DNA from: Thermoleophilia bacterium SCSIO 60948
GTDB lineage: Bacteria; Actinomycetota; Thermoleophilia; Solirubrobacterales; 70-9
NCBI GenBank assembly: GCA_021496505.1
Contig: CP053031.1
Coordinates: forward strand, 1,542,001-1,606,000
Reading direction: 5' to 3'
DNA: 64,000 nucleotides
Shown: positions 49,875-58,077 of the stretch, in pieces
How positions within the stretch are numbered: the first letter of the stretch is position 1
Layout: every line of letters starts with the position of its first letter
Position numbers and translations under genes: made by a program
The notes under the pieces: model-generated
Told to the model about the DNA's origin: nothing
The model's input: the letters and a program-made list of their open reading frames with translations, nothing else
Database searches by the model: none

Positions 49875-51521
49875 ATGGACGGCGATCAGGGGGCCAGGGG
49901 CGCTCATGCGCTCACGCGACGCTCCCTGATCGCCGCCGGAGCCACCGCCGCCGCCGCGTACGGCGGCTCGAGGTGGCTGGGCCTCCCGTCCCCCGCTCCG
50001 GCGGCCGCTCCGAAGCCCTACGCGAAGCCGCTTCGGATCCCGCGTGAGATCCGCTCGTCCGAGATCACCCTGACGGCGAAGCCCGGTGAGGCGCGAATCC
50101 TCCCCGGCTCCCCGACTCGAACCTGGGCTTACGAGGGCGAGTTTCCGGGGCCGACGATCCGCCGCCCCGCCGGAGCCGCGACCGAGGTCAGGTTTCGCCA
50201 CGCGCTACCGAGGGGGGCCGGCGAGCTCACGCTCCATCTCCACGGGGGCCACAACGCCGAGGCCGACGACGGCCAGCCGGGGGCGATGTCCGGTCGTGGT
50301 CAGACGGCGGCCTACTGCCGGATCCGTACGGGATCGACCGGGGGCTACGACCCGGATCGCTATCTGGTGAAACCGGGGCGATCGCGCTCCTACTCCTACG
50401 AATCGATCGAGGACGGCGAACCCGAGCGCCCGGCGACGCAGTGGTACCACGACCACCGCTGCGGCGAGACCGCCCGCAACATCTGGCGCGGGCTCGCCGG
50501 GATGTGGATCGTGGACGCCCCCTCGGGGCACGACGAGGAGCTCGGCCTGCCGACCGGGAATCGGGACGTACCGCTGATCATCGGGGACCGCAGCTTCGAT
50601 CGGCGAAACCAGTTCACGGATCCGTTCAGGACCTTCCCGCCGCCGCCGCAGGACGGCACGAACGGCCGCTACGTCCTGGTCAACGGGCGCATCAAGCCGC
50701 ATCTCTCGGTCGCCCCCACCACCTATCGCTTCCGGGTGCTGAACGCGTCCCTGTTTCGCTCCTACAACCTGGCGCTCCCCGGCGACACGCCGTTCACGCT
50801 CGTGGCGAGCGAGGCAGGTCTGCTCACCGCGCCGCGGCAGCTGACCCGGCTGCTGCTCGGCCCCGGGGAGCGGGCCGAGATCGTCATCGACTTCTCGGGT
50901 CTCGCCGGCGCGAGCCTCGTGCTCTCGAGCGCGAACCGCTCTCCGGGCCCTGCGTTCCCAGGATTCGGCTCACAGGCCTACCGCGGCGCGCTGATGCAGT
51001 TCCGGGTCTCCTCCTCGGCTCCACCGGCGGCGCCGATCGCCCCCGTCCTCGGATCGCTGCCGGCGTGGTCGCAGGGCCTCGACCCCGACGCCGCGCCCGA
51101 CGTCACGTGGAAGCTCGGGATCGATCCGCTGGCCCGCAGCTGGGGCTTCGCGGCGATCAGGCCGGACGAGAGCCAGGACAAGGACGTGAAGGGCTTCGAC
51201 CCGGGCCGGGTCGACTACACGGCGGCGCTCGACACGACCCAGGTATGGCGACTCTCCAACCCGAGCTCGGCCGCCCACCTCGTCCACCTCCACCACACCG
51301 ACTGGTACGTCCTGCGCCGCGAGCGCATCCGCGAGGACGGCAGCTTCGAGACCGTCGCGCGCGAGCCGCTCGACGGTCTCAAGGAGACCTTCTTCCTCGA
51401 CACGAGGGAGAGCATCGTCGTCGCCGGCCGGCTCTCTGACCATCGTGGGCGGTTCATCGTCCACTGCCACATGCTCGACCACGAGGACCACGGGTTGATG
51501 GCGACGTTCGAAGTCGTCTGA
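49875..51521 (+). CDS. Multicopper oxidase, bilirubin oxidase/CotA-like, Tat-exported
   Basis: 548 residues. The N-terminus ALTRRSLIAAGATAAAAYGG is a Tat signal (twin Arg). Three cupredoxin domains carry all four copper motifs: LTLHLHGGH, WYHDHRCGETARN, LVHLHHTDWYVL and the C-terminal HCHMLDHEDHGLMATFEVV, whose HCH and Met give the type 1 site and axial ligand. It oxidises phenolic or metal substrates and reduces oxygen to water. Paired with the cupredoxin gene just upstream. Confidence 0.93.
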   Translation: MDGDQGARGAHALTRRSLIAAGATAAAAYGGSRWLGLPSPAPAAAPKPYAKPLRIPREIRSSEITLTAKPGEARILPGSPTRTWAYEGEFPGPTIRRPAGAATEVRFRHALPRGAGELTLHLHGGHNAEADDGQPGAMSGRGQTAAYCRIRTGSTGGYDPDRYLVKPGRSRSYSYESIEDGEPERPATQWYHDHRCGETARNIWRGLAGMWIVDAPSGHDEELGLPTGNRDVPLIIGDRSFDRRNQFTDPFRTFPPPPQDGTNGRYVLVNGRIKPHLSVAPTTYRFRVLNASLFRSYNLALPGDTPFTLVASEAGLLTAPRQLTRLLLGPGERAEIVIDFSGLAGASLVLSSANRSPGPAFPGFGSQAYRGALMQFRVSSSAPPAAPIAPVLGSLPAWSQGLDPDAAPDVTWKLGIDPLARSWGFAAIRPDESQDKDVKGFDPGRVDYTAALDTTQVWRLSNPSSAAHLVHLHHTDWYVLRRERIREDGSFETVAREPLDGLKETFFLDTRESIVVAGRLSDHRGRFIVHCHMLDHEDHGLMATFEVV

Positions 51522-51538
51522 GATCAGCGGGCATCGGG

Positions 51539-51544
51539 TAGTTT
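51539..51544 (+). promoter_or_regulatory. -10 hexamer of WS/DGAT gene
   Basis: TAGTTT, 9 bases before ATG 51554 and 6 before the preceding TTG 51551. Confidence 0.35.
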
Positions 51545-51553
51545 CGACCCTTG

Positions 51554-53029
51554 ATGACCAACCAGCGCCTCAGCGGCCTCGATGCCTCCTTCCTTCAGCT
51601 GGAGCGCGGCCCCGCCCACATGCACGTCGCCTCGACGACGATCTTCAGCGGCACCCCTCCCCACCCGCAGGACTTCCGCGATCACGTCGCCTCGCGACTG
51701 CACCTCGTACCGCGCTTCCGCCAGAAGCTGCGGTTCGTCCCCTGGGGCGGCGGTCGCCCGATCTGGGTCGACGACCCGCACCTGAACCTCGACTACCACG
51801 TCCGCGCCACGGCGCTGCCCGCACCAGGGTCCGATGAGCAGCTGCGAAACCTGGCGGGCCGGATCTTCTCCCAGCGCCTCGACCGCTCGAAGCCGGTCTG
51901 GGAGATGTGGCTCGTCGAGGGTCTCACCGACGATCGCTTCGCGATCATCTCGAAGACCCACCACTGCCTCGTCGACGGTGTCTCCGGGATCGACATCACG
52001 ACGGTGCTCTTCGACGCCGAGCCCGAGCCGCAGGCGGGGCCCGGCCCGGCGCCCGACTGGATCGCGGCGCCGGAGCCCTCGGACGCGCAGCTCTTCGGGG
52101 AGGCGCTGCTCGAGCGCGCGACGAGCCCGGCTGAGATCGCGCGCGGCATCGGCCGCGTCGTACGAGCGCCGCGCCGCGCCGTGGTCAAGGCGGTCGATGG
52201 GCTCGAGGCGATCGGCGCCTTCGCGAAGACCGGCGTCGCCGCGCCGCCGAGCCCGTTCAACGTCGAGATCGGCCCGCACCGGCGCTTCACGACGGTCACC
52301 GCGCCGCTCGCCGACTTCAAGCGGATCAAGAACCATCACGGCGGCACGGTCAACGACGTCGTCCTCGCGGCCGTCTCCGGAGCTTCGCGGCGCTACCTGG
52401 CGCGCCACGGCCACGACGTCGATTCGATGCACCTCAGGGCGATGGTGCCGATCAGCGTCCGTCCCGACGACCAGCACGGCGCGCTCGGCAACCGCGTCTC
52501 GGCCTTCCAGGCGCCGCTGCCGATCTGGGCCCCCGACCCCGAGGAGCGCCTCGCCGAGGTCACGCGGACGATGGGCGACCTCAAGGCGTCCAAGCAGGCG
52601 GTCGGCGCGACGATGATCACCGAGCTGGCCGACCTCGCGCCGCCGACGATCGCCGGGCAGGCCGCGCGGCTGCAGGCGGGTCAGCGGTTCTTCAACCTCG
52701 TGGTCACGAACATTCCGGGCCCGCAGTTCCCGATCTACCTGATGGGGCGCAAGCTCGAGCGCCTCTATCCGATGGTGCCGCTCGCCAAGCGACAGGCGGT
52801 CTGCTTCGGGATCATGAGCTACGACGGCAACGTCTCCTTCGGGATCGTCGGCGACCGCGACGCGATGGCCGACATCGAAGACCTCGCCGCCGATCTCGAG
52901 GCGGCGATCGAGGAGCTGGTGGCGATCTCGCCGCCGGGCCCGTCGCCCGAGGAGCCACCCCGCGGCGATCAGGCCGCGGCGGCCTCGCGGACCTCGACCG
53001 AACGTCCGAGGGAGTCGGCGAGGAGCTGA
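51554..53029 (+). CDS. Wax ester synthase / diacylglycerol acyltransferase (WS/DGAT)
   Basis: 491 residues from ATG 51554; TTG 51551 is the neighbouring alternative. The catalytic HHxxxDG is ISKTHHCLVDGVSGIDITTV near residue 140. The N-terminus LSGLDASFLQLERGPAHMHV and the C-terminal LVVTNIPGPQFPIYLMGRKL and MSYDGNVSFGIVGDRDAM are family marks. It makes triacylglycerol or wax esters for storage. The last 61 bases overlap the convergent ppx gene. Confidence 0.95.
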   Translation: MTNQRLSGLDASFLQLERGPAHMHVASTTIFSGTPPHPQDFRDHVASRLHLVPRFRQKLRFVPWGGGRPIWVDDPHLNLDYHVRATALPAPGSDEQLRNLAGRIFSQRLDRSKPVWEMWLVEGLTDDRFAIISKTHHCLVDGVSGIDITTVLFDAEPEPQAGPGPAPDWIAAPEPSDAQLFGEALLERATSPAEIARGIGRVVRAPRRAVVKAVDGLEAIGAFAKTGVAAPPSPFNVEIGPHRRFTTVTAPLADFKRIKNHHGGTVNDVVLAAVSGASRRYLARHGHDVDSMHLRAMVPISVRPDDQHGALGNRVSAFQAPLPIWAPDPEERLAEVTRTMGDLKASKQAVGATMITELADLAPPTIAGQAARLQAGQRFFNLVVTNIPGPQFPIYLMGRKLERLYPMVPLAKRQAVCFGIMSYDGNVSFGIVGDRDAMADIEDLAADLEAAIEELVAISPPGPSPEEPPRGDQAAAASRTSTERPRESARS

Positions 53030-54528
53030 ACGTTGCGTCGCGCCGACCACAGCGCGACCTCGCTGTCCTGACCCGTGGCGTGAGCCTCGAGAACGATCGC
53101 GGGCCGACCCTCGTCGTCCCCGTCGGCTTCGGCGACCTCGATCCGGTCGATGCTGCCGTCGCGGCTGCGCTCGAACTGCTCGGCCAGGCGGATCAGCGCG
53201 CTGAGGATGCGGAGCCGCCTGTCGTCACCGTCGATCGCCAGGTCGCCGAGCTCCGAGCTGCTCGGCGACCCCTTGCGGTGGTAGCGCGCGATCAGGGAGA
53301 TCAGGATGACCTCGCGCGGTGTCCAGCCTGGTAGTCCAGCGCTCTGGATGAGGTAGCGCGAGTGGTGGTGATGGTCGTCGTAGCCGACGGCGACGCCGAT
53401 GTCGTGGAGCGCGCAGGCGGCGATCAGCAACGCGCGCTCCGGGTCGGCGAGCTCGTGCGCGCCGAGCCGCTTGAGCCCGTCGAACATCTGCCCCGACAGC
53501 CTCGCCACGTGTTCGGTGTGGGCGCCGTCGACCGCGTAGCGGTGCGCCAGGTTGGCGACCGATGCGCTCCTGACGTCCTCGAACAGCGGCGGGTCGGAGT
53601 CGGCCAGGAGCCGCTCGCAGAAGAGTCCCTCGCGGATCCCGGCCTCGGTGATCTCGACCGCGTCGAAGCCGCCCTCGCGAAGTGCGGTCTCGAGCACGAG
53701 GGCGCCGCCGAGGATGACGTCGCCGCGGTCGGGCTTGATCCCGCCGACGTCGCCGCGCTCCGAGGCCGGTAGCGACGCGAGCTCGGCGATCAGCTCCTCG
53801 AGCTCGCCGAGCTCGAGCTCGAAGCCCTGGCCGTCGACGTGTGGTACGTCGCGCTTCTTCATCACCGCGGCGGCGAGGTTTCGAATCGTCCCGCCGATTC
53901 CGACGAGCCGGCCTCCCCCCTCCCACCAGCCGAGCGCCTCGAGCTCGCGAGCGGCATGCTTGCGGAGCTTCCCGAGCTGCTTCTTCGTCGGCTCCTCGTC
54001 GGGCAGGAAGCGCTCGGAGACACGCACCGAACCGAGCCGCAGCGACTCGACGGCCGCGAGGTCGCGCTCCTCGATACGCATCGCCTGGATCGAACCTCCG
54101 CCGATGTCGAGTCCGAACCCGTCGACGATCGTCGAGGAGTTGCAGATCGCGAGGTAGCCCAGCCGACCCTCGCGCTCACCGTCGATCAACTGCGGGCGGA
54201 TGTGCGAGGTCCGCTCTCGGATCGGGCCGAGCAGGCGCTCGCGGTTGGGCGCGTCGCGGATCGCCGAGGTCGCCACCGTCTCGACGTCCGTGATCCCGCT
54301 CGCGCGGCAGAAGCCGTCGAACACGGCGGCGGTGTGGATGCCGCGCTCGATGGCGTCGGTATCGAGCGCGCCGTCCTCGTCGATCCCGGCGCCGATCCGA
54401 ACGGACTCCCGGATCTCGTCGGACATCGTCCACCAGGTGGTGCCGGGCTCGTAGTCGAAGACGACGATCCGCCACGAGTTCGACCCCATGTCGACGACCG
54501 CCATCCGCTCCACCGCCGTTCGCTCCAC
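52969..54528 (-). CDS. Ppx/GppA family phosphatase with HD domain
   Basis: 519 residues from GTG 54528, which follows CATAGT by 7 bases; ATG 54504 (MAVVDMGSNSWRIVVFDYEP) is the minimal start. Exopolyphosphatase / guanosine pentaphosphatase fold: VVDMGSNSWRIVVFDYEPGT, ETVATSAIRDAPNRE, GFGLDIGGGSIQAMRIEE, GIGGTIRNLAAAVM. The C-terminal HD-like helical domain (about 320-515) has ALLIAACALHDIGVAVGYDD. It hydrolyses polyphosphate or pppGpp, linking it to the stringent response. Confidence 0.93.
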   Translation of the reverse strand: MERTAVERMAVVDMGSNSWRIVVFDYEPGTTWWTMSDEIRESVRIGAGIDEDGALDTDAIERGIHTAAVFDGFCRASGITDVETVATSAIRDAPNRERLLGPIRERTSHIRPQLIDGEREGRLGYLAICNSSTIVDGFGLDIGGGSIQAMRIEERDLAAVESLRLGSVRVSERFLPDEEPTKKQLGKLRKHAARELEALGWWEGGGRLVGIGGTIRNLAAAVMKKRDVPHVDGQGFELELGELEELIAELASLPASERGDVGGIKPDRGDVILGGALVLETALREGGFDAVEITEAGIREGLFCERLLADSDPPLFEDVRSASVANLAHRYAVDGAHTEHVARLSGQMFDGLKRLGAHELADPERALLIAACALHDIGVAVGYDDHHHHSRYLIQSAGLPGWTPREVILISLIARYHRKGSPSSSELGDLAIDGDDRRLRILSALIRLAEQFERSRDGSIDRIEVAEADGDDEGRPAIVLEAHATGQDSEVALWSARRNVQLLADSLGRSVEVREAAAA

Positions 54529-54535
54529 CCCCTGG

Positions 54536-54541
54536 ACTATG
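54536..54541 (-). promoter_or_regulatory. -10-like hexamer of ppx gene
   Basis: Minus-strand CATAGT, 7 bases before GTG 54528, identical in layout to that of algH. Confidence 0.35.
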
Positions 54542-54561
54542 CCTGCCGCGGCGGCTGTGTC

Positions 54562-54567
54562 TACTCT
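54562..54567 (+). promoter_or_regulatory. -10 hexamer of channel gene
   Basis: TACTCT, 8 bases before GTG 54576. Confidence 0.4.
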
Positions 54568-54575
54568 GCGGCGCG

Positions 54576-55241
54576 GTGAAGGGACGCGTGTTCGAGGAGT
54601 TGCGAGGTCACTACGGCGCCCTGCTCGCGGTGCTGCTGTGCTCGATCGTGTTCCAGCTCGGGGCGCCGGACTCGGAGTTCGCACGGGTCATCGTGATCGC
54701 GCTGCAGGGGTTCGCGCTCGTCCTCGCCTTCCTGGCCGCCGGCGTGCGGCGCGTGATCGTGATCCCGGTCGCCGCGCTGGCGATCCTGGCGGTCGGCGGG
54801 GCGGTTCTCGCCGTCTCGTCGACGGGCCTCGACGAGCTCCCGGCTCGCCTCGTGACGCTGATCCTCATCGCCACGGGACCCGTGGCGATCGCCCTCGGCC
54901 TCGTCCGGGGGATTCGCGCCAACGGGATCACGCTCCAGACGATGTTCGGGACGCTCTGCCTCTACCTGTTCATCGGCCTGCTCTTCTCCGGCACCTATGG
55001 CGCGATCGGTGCCGGCGAGGGCACGGCGTTCTTCGGCCGAGAGTCGCTCGACGTCCCGTCGAACTTCCTCTACTTCTCCTACGCGACGCTGACGACGGTC
55101 GGCTACGGCGACCTCGCCGCCGCGACCGACGTCGGGCGCTCGTTCGCGATCCTCGAGGCGCTGCTGGGCCAGATCTACATGGTCACCGTCGTCGCGCTGA
55201 TCGTCGGCAACCTGCACCGCCGGCGCGACCCCGCGCCTTAA
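54576..55241 (+). CDS. Potassium channel-like ion channel
   Basis: 221 residues, GTG start. Several membrane spans in the first 130 residues (VIVIALQGFALVLAFLAAGV, VIVIPVAALAILAVGGAVLA) precede a 2-TM pore module. The selectivity filter is YFSYATLTTVGYGDLAAATD, the K+ signature TVGYGD, and LEALLGQIYMVTVVALIVGN is the last span. There is no RCK domain or S4-type Arg array. Its stop TAA overlaps the convergent thioesterase stop on a shared TTAA. Confidence 0.9.
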   Translation: MKGRVFEELRGHYGALLAVLLCSIVFQLGAPDSEFARVIVIALQGFALVLAFLAAGVRRVIVIPVAALAILAVGGAVLAVSSTGLDELPARLVTLILIATGPVAIALGLVRGIRANGITLQTMFGTLCLYLFIGLLFSGTYGAIGAGEGTAFFGRESLDVPSNFLYFSYATLTTVGYGDLAAATDVGRSFAILEALLGQIYMVTVVALIVGNLHRRRDPAP

Positions 55242-55657
55242 CCCGGAGCGTCGCGAACCGCGATCGTCATCCGCACGACGGCCAGCAGCCGGCCGGCGCC
55301 ATCGGTGAAGTCGCAGTCCCAGATCCAGGTCGAGCGGCCACGGTGACGGGCGCGAGCGTCGCACGTGACCTCGCCGTCGCTCGCGGGTCGTATGAAGCTC
55401 GCCTGGTTGGACTGCCCCATCGCGATCCGCCCGTCGGCCGCCACGGCGACGGCCGTCCCGATCGAGCAGGCGCTCTCGGCGACCGCCGAGTAGACGCCGC
55501 CGTGGACTATCCCGAACGGCTGGCGGACGGCGTCGGTGACGTCGAAGCGGGCCACGACATGCCCGTCGGCCTCCTCGACCCCGCGCTCGATCGTGGCGCC
55601 GAAGTGCTCCATCACGCGGTCGGGACCGATGTCCTCGAGCTTCAGCGGCGGCGCCAT
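55238..55657 (-). CDS. PaaI-family hotdog thioesterase
   Basis: 139 residues from ATG 55657. The hotdog motif is RQPFGIVHGGVYSAVAESAC, with HGG and the Glu on the central helix, followed by MGQSNQASFIRPASDGEVTC and RSTWIWDCDFTDGAGRLLAV. PaaI-type enzymes hydrolyse aromatic or fatty acyl-CoA. TACGCT lies 7 bases before the start, indicating a leaderless mRNA. Substrate unknown. Confidence 0.9.
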   Translation of the reverse strand: MAPPLKLEDIGPDRVMEHFGATIERGVEEADGHVVARFDVTDAVRQPFGIVHGGVYSAVAESACSIGTAVAVAADGRIAMGQSNQASFIRPASDGEVTCDARARHRGRSTWIWDCDFTDGAGRLLAVVRMTIAVRDAPG

Positions 55658-55664
55658 CCAGCGC

Positions 55665-55670
55665 AGCGTA
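55665..55670 (-). promoter_or_regulatory. -10 hexamer of thioesterase gene (leaderless)
   Basis: Minus-strand TACGCT, 7 bases before ATG 55657. Confidence 0.4.
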
Positions 55671-55731
55671 CCCGGGTTAGAGCTCGGTGAAGGCAGGGGC
55701 CCTAACCGCCTGCAGCGGGGGCTGAAAGCCC

Positions 55732-55737
55732 TAGGCT
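55732..55737 (+). promoter_or_regulatory. -10 hexamer of membrane HTH gene
   Basis: TAGGCT, 10 bases before ATG 55748. A perfect small hairpin GGGCT-GAA-AGCCC (55719-55731) lies directly upstream and could be a binding site. Confidence 0.4.
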
Positions 55738-55747
55738 GACGGTCGCC

Positions 55748-56848
55748 ATGGCACTCGGAGCCGAAGCACAGGCCGTGATCCAGCTGCTGCTGGTACAGCG
55801 GCAGAGCTACGCCGACATCGCCGGCCTGCTCGGCGTGAGCGAGACCGAGGTCAGGACCCGTGCGCGCGCGGCGCTGACCGAGCTCGGCGATGCCGATCCC
55901 GATCGCGAAGCCGCTCTGACCGACTACCTGCTCGGACAGGGCGACGCGATCGACCGCGCCGACGCGATCCGTCATCTGCGCTCGAGCCCGGCCGATCGCG
56001 AGATGGCCGCGCGGATGATCGCCGAGCTGCGCGCGATCGCACCCGACGCCGACCTACCCCGGCTCCCCGGTGAGCCGCGCGGGGGCGGTCCCGGCCGTCT
56101 CGCCGGCCTGCGCGAGCGCTTGCCCTCGCTCCCGGCCCGACGCCCCGGAGGGCAGCCAGCGACCGTTCAGCCCGGTGCCCCGGAGGCGACCGAGCGCGAC
56201 CCGAAGCGAACCCGGATCTTCGCCGCGATCGCCGCCGGGGTGATCGTGCTGCTCGTCGTCGTCCTCGCGGTCACCGGGGTGTTCGGCGGCTCGGACGAGG
56301 GTTCGGGCTCGGCGACCGCCTCCTCGGAGTCGACGAGCACCGCCGACGGTTCCGATCCGACGTCCGCGACGGATCTCGGCGAGGGACAGGACGTTCAGGC
56401 CGTACCGCTGCGCGCCGAGGGCGGCGGCGACGCGAGCGGCGTGGCGACCGTCGGGATCACGACCGACAGCCAGGTTCCCTACCTCGACGTGGAGATCCAG
56501 GATCTCCAGGCGCCGAACCCCGACCAGGTCTACTTCATCTGGTTCGTCCAGGAGGACGGCCAGGGCTACCCGTTCGTCCCACTCGAGATCAACGCCGACA
56601 ACGCGAAGAGCTTCAGCGATCGCTTCGAGATTCCGACCGAGTACATCCCGGTGCTCGAGAGCGCGTCGCGTTCACCCGAGGGCGCCATCGAGGTCTGGCT
56701 CTCACCGAGTCGCGAGCTCGGCAAGAACATCCAGAGCGCCGTCCGCGAGGAAGGATTCGTCGAGATCCCCGGGGAGAAGGTCCTCAGCGGCAGCCTCGCT
56801 CCGCCCGAGGGTCAGGGCGGCGGCGCCGGCGCGGGCGGTCAGCGCTAG
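55748..56848 (+). CDS. Membrane-anchored protein with sigma-region-4-like HTH and RskA-like outer domain
   Basis: 366 residues. Residues about 5-47 (AVIQLLLVQRQSYADIAGLL, GVSETEVRTRARAALTEL) look like sigma-70 region 4, a DNA-binding HTH. Residues 48-155 are charged, then Pro/Gly-rich. One membrane span lies at 157-178 (FAAIAAGVIVLLVVVLAVTG). The outer part has a Ser/Thr-rich linker and a beta domain (about 210-350; DQVYFIWFVQEDGQGYPFVP) reminiscent of the RskA anti-sigma outer domain. It could be a one-component transmembrane regulator or an anti-sigma-like sensor. The stop shares CTAG with the convergent gene. Confidence 0.7.
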   Translation: MALGAEAQAVIQLLLVQRQSYADIAGLLGVSETEVRTRARAALTELGDADPDREAALTDYLLGQGDAIDRADAIRHLRSSPADREMAARMIAELRAIAPDADLPRLPGEPRGGGPGRLAGLRERLPSLPARRPGGQPATVQPGAPEATERDPKRTRIFAAIAAGVIVLLVVVLAVTGVFGGSDEGSGSATASSESTSTADGSDPTSATDLGEGQDVQAVPLRAEGGGDASGVATVGITTDSQVPYLDVEIQDLQAPNPDQVYFIWFVQEDGQGYPFVPLEINADNAKSFSDRFEIPTEYIPVLESASRSPEGAIEVWLSPSRELGKNIQSAVREEGFVEIPGEKVLSGSLAPPEGQGGGAGAGGQR

Positions 56849-57327
56849 TCGCTCGGCGTTCCGGTCGCGCCCGGCTCGCCGACGAGCGCCTGCTCTAGAC
56901 CGTCCAGGGCGGCATCGAGGCGATTTCGCCCAGCGCTCTTCATCATCGGCTTGCCGAGCCGCGAGAGGCCACGCAGTCGATCGCGCGCGATCAGCTCGAC
57001 CGACGTTGCCTCATCGCCCACGGGCTCGAGCAGCAGTTCGAGCTCGGCCGAGCGCAGGATGCGCTCGAACGGCGTGCCCTCGATCTCCTGGCTCCACACG
57101 AAGCGCCGCTCGTCGGTGGCGGCGGTGGCGCGATAGTCGAGGCGCACCGGCCGGCCCTTCTCGGTCTGCAGCACGAGCGTCCAACGGGCCCGGTCGCCCC
57201 GACCGACGACGTCCTCGACACGGATCGCCCTCGGCCACCAGCGGGCGAAACCGTAAGGATCGGAGACCAGATCCCACACGCGACGCGGCGAGGCCGCGAT
57301 CGTCCGGGTTCGGCCGACGCCGGCCAT
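56845..57327 (-). CDS. SRPBCC-family (START/polyketide cyclase-like) protein
   Basis: 160 residues. It begins RTRTIAASPRRVWDLVSDPY then GFARWWPRAIRVEDVVGRGD, the usual SRPBCC opening, and continues with RFVWSQEIEGTPFERILRSA and a long C-terminal helix KSAGRNRLDAALDGLEQALV. The fold makes a hydrophobic pocket; ligand unknown. It ends the minus-strand cluster RsiG-FHA-MerR, 14 bases after the MerR stop. Confidence 0.85.
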   Translation of the reverse strand: MAGVGRTRTIAASPRRVWDLVSDPYGFARWWPRAIRVEDVVGRGDRARWTLVLQTEKGRPVRLDYRATAATDERRFVWSQEIEGTPFERILRSAELELLLEPVGDEATSVELIARDRLRGLSRLGKPMMKSAGRNRLDAALDGLEQALVGEPGATGTPSD

Positions 57328-57341
57328 GCTGCGAGGCGCCG

Positions 57342-58070
57342 CTACTCGCCCTTGACGCGACGCAGGTCGCGCACGAGCAGCAGTTGCTTGAGGTGACCGC
57401 AGATCCCGGCCAGGCTCTCGAGGTTCTCGATCGCCTCGCGCCTGCGGGCCTGGCTGCGCGATCGAAGCGCGGGTCCGACGATCTGCTCGAGCAGCGTCGC
57501 CTCGCGGTCGGCCGAGGTCCGGAAGACACGCAGATTGCGACCGCCGACGCCGAACTTCGCGAGCTCGGCCGCGGCGCGGACGATCTCGAGGTCTGTCTCG
57601 TCGTATGCCATCCGGCCCTCGATCTGGCGCGGTGCGACGAGCCCGTACTCCTGCAGCTCGCGCACGAGGCCCGGGGTCACGTTCGCCTCTTCGATCAGAG
57701 CTTCGGCAGTGAAGCCACTGACCGGGGCGTCGACCGATACGGCACGGCGCTTGACCGAATCCTGGGCGGGGCGGCGGCCGGTGAAGTCGCCCGTGGCCAG
57801 CTCCTGGCGGATGACCCGCAGCGGCAGGAACTCGTCTCGCTGCATCCGCAGGATCGCGCGCAGCCGCTCCACGTCGGCCTGGCTGTAGAGCCGGTACCCG
57901 CCGGCGGTCCGGCGAGGCGCGAGCAGCTTCTGGTCTTCGAGGTAGCGGATCTTGGAGATCGAGATGTCGTCGAACTCCTGGCTCAGGATCTTCGCGACGG
58001 CGCCGATGGTCAGCGCCCGGCGCGGCCTCGAGGCGCGCTCGCGCTCGGGCTCTCGATCGGTGATCGACAT
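57342..58070 (-). CDS. MerR-family regulator, Rv1828/FtsR-like
   Basis: 242 residues. The N-terminal MerR HTH reads LTIGAVAKILSQEFDDISIS then KIRYLEDQKLLAPRRTAGGY, then RLYSQADVERLRAILRMQRD, with an inserted extra turn typical of the Rv1828/FtsR group. The second domain (about 115-185) repeats a MerR-like winged motif (GFTAEALIEEANVTPGLVRE). Gene order FHA-MerR is that of Rv1827 (garA)-Rv1828 in mycobacteria, where this regulator type affects cell division genes. It starts 7 bases after the FHA stop. Confidence 0.9.
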   Translation of the reverse strand: MSITDREPERERASRPRRALTIGAVAKILSQEFDDISISKIRYLEDQKLLAPRRTAGGYRLYSQADVERLRAILRMQRDEFLPLRVIRQELATGDFTGRRPAQDSVKRRAVSVDAPVSGFTAEALIEEANVTPGLVRELQEYGLVAPRQIEGRMAYDETDLEIVRAAAELAKFGVGGRNLRVFRTSADREATLLEQIVGPALRSRSQARRREAIENLESLAGICGHLKQLLLVRDLRRVKGE

Positions 58071-58077
58071 GCCGCCC

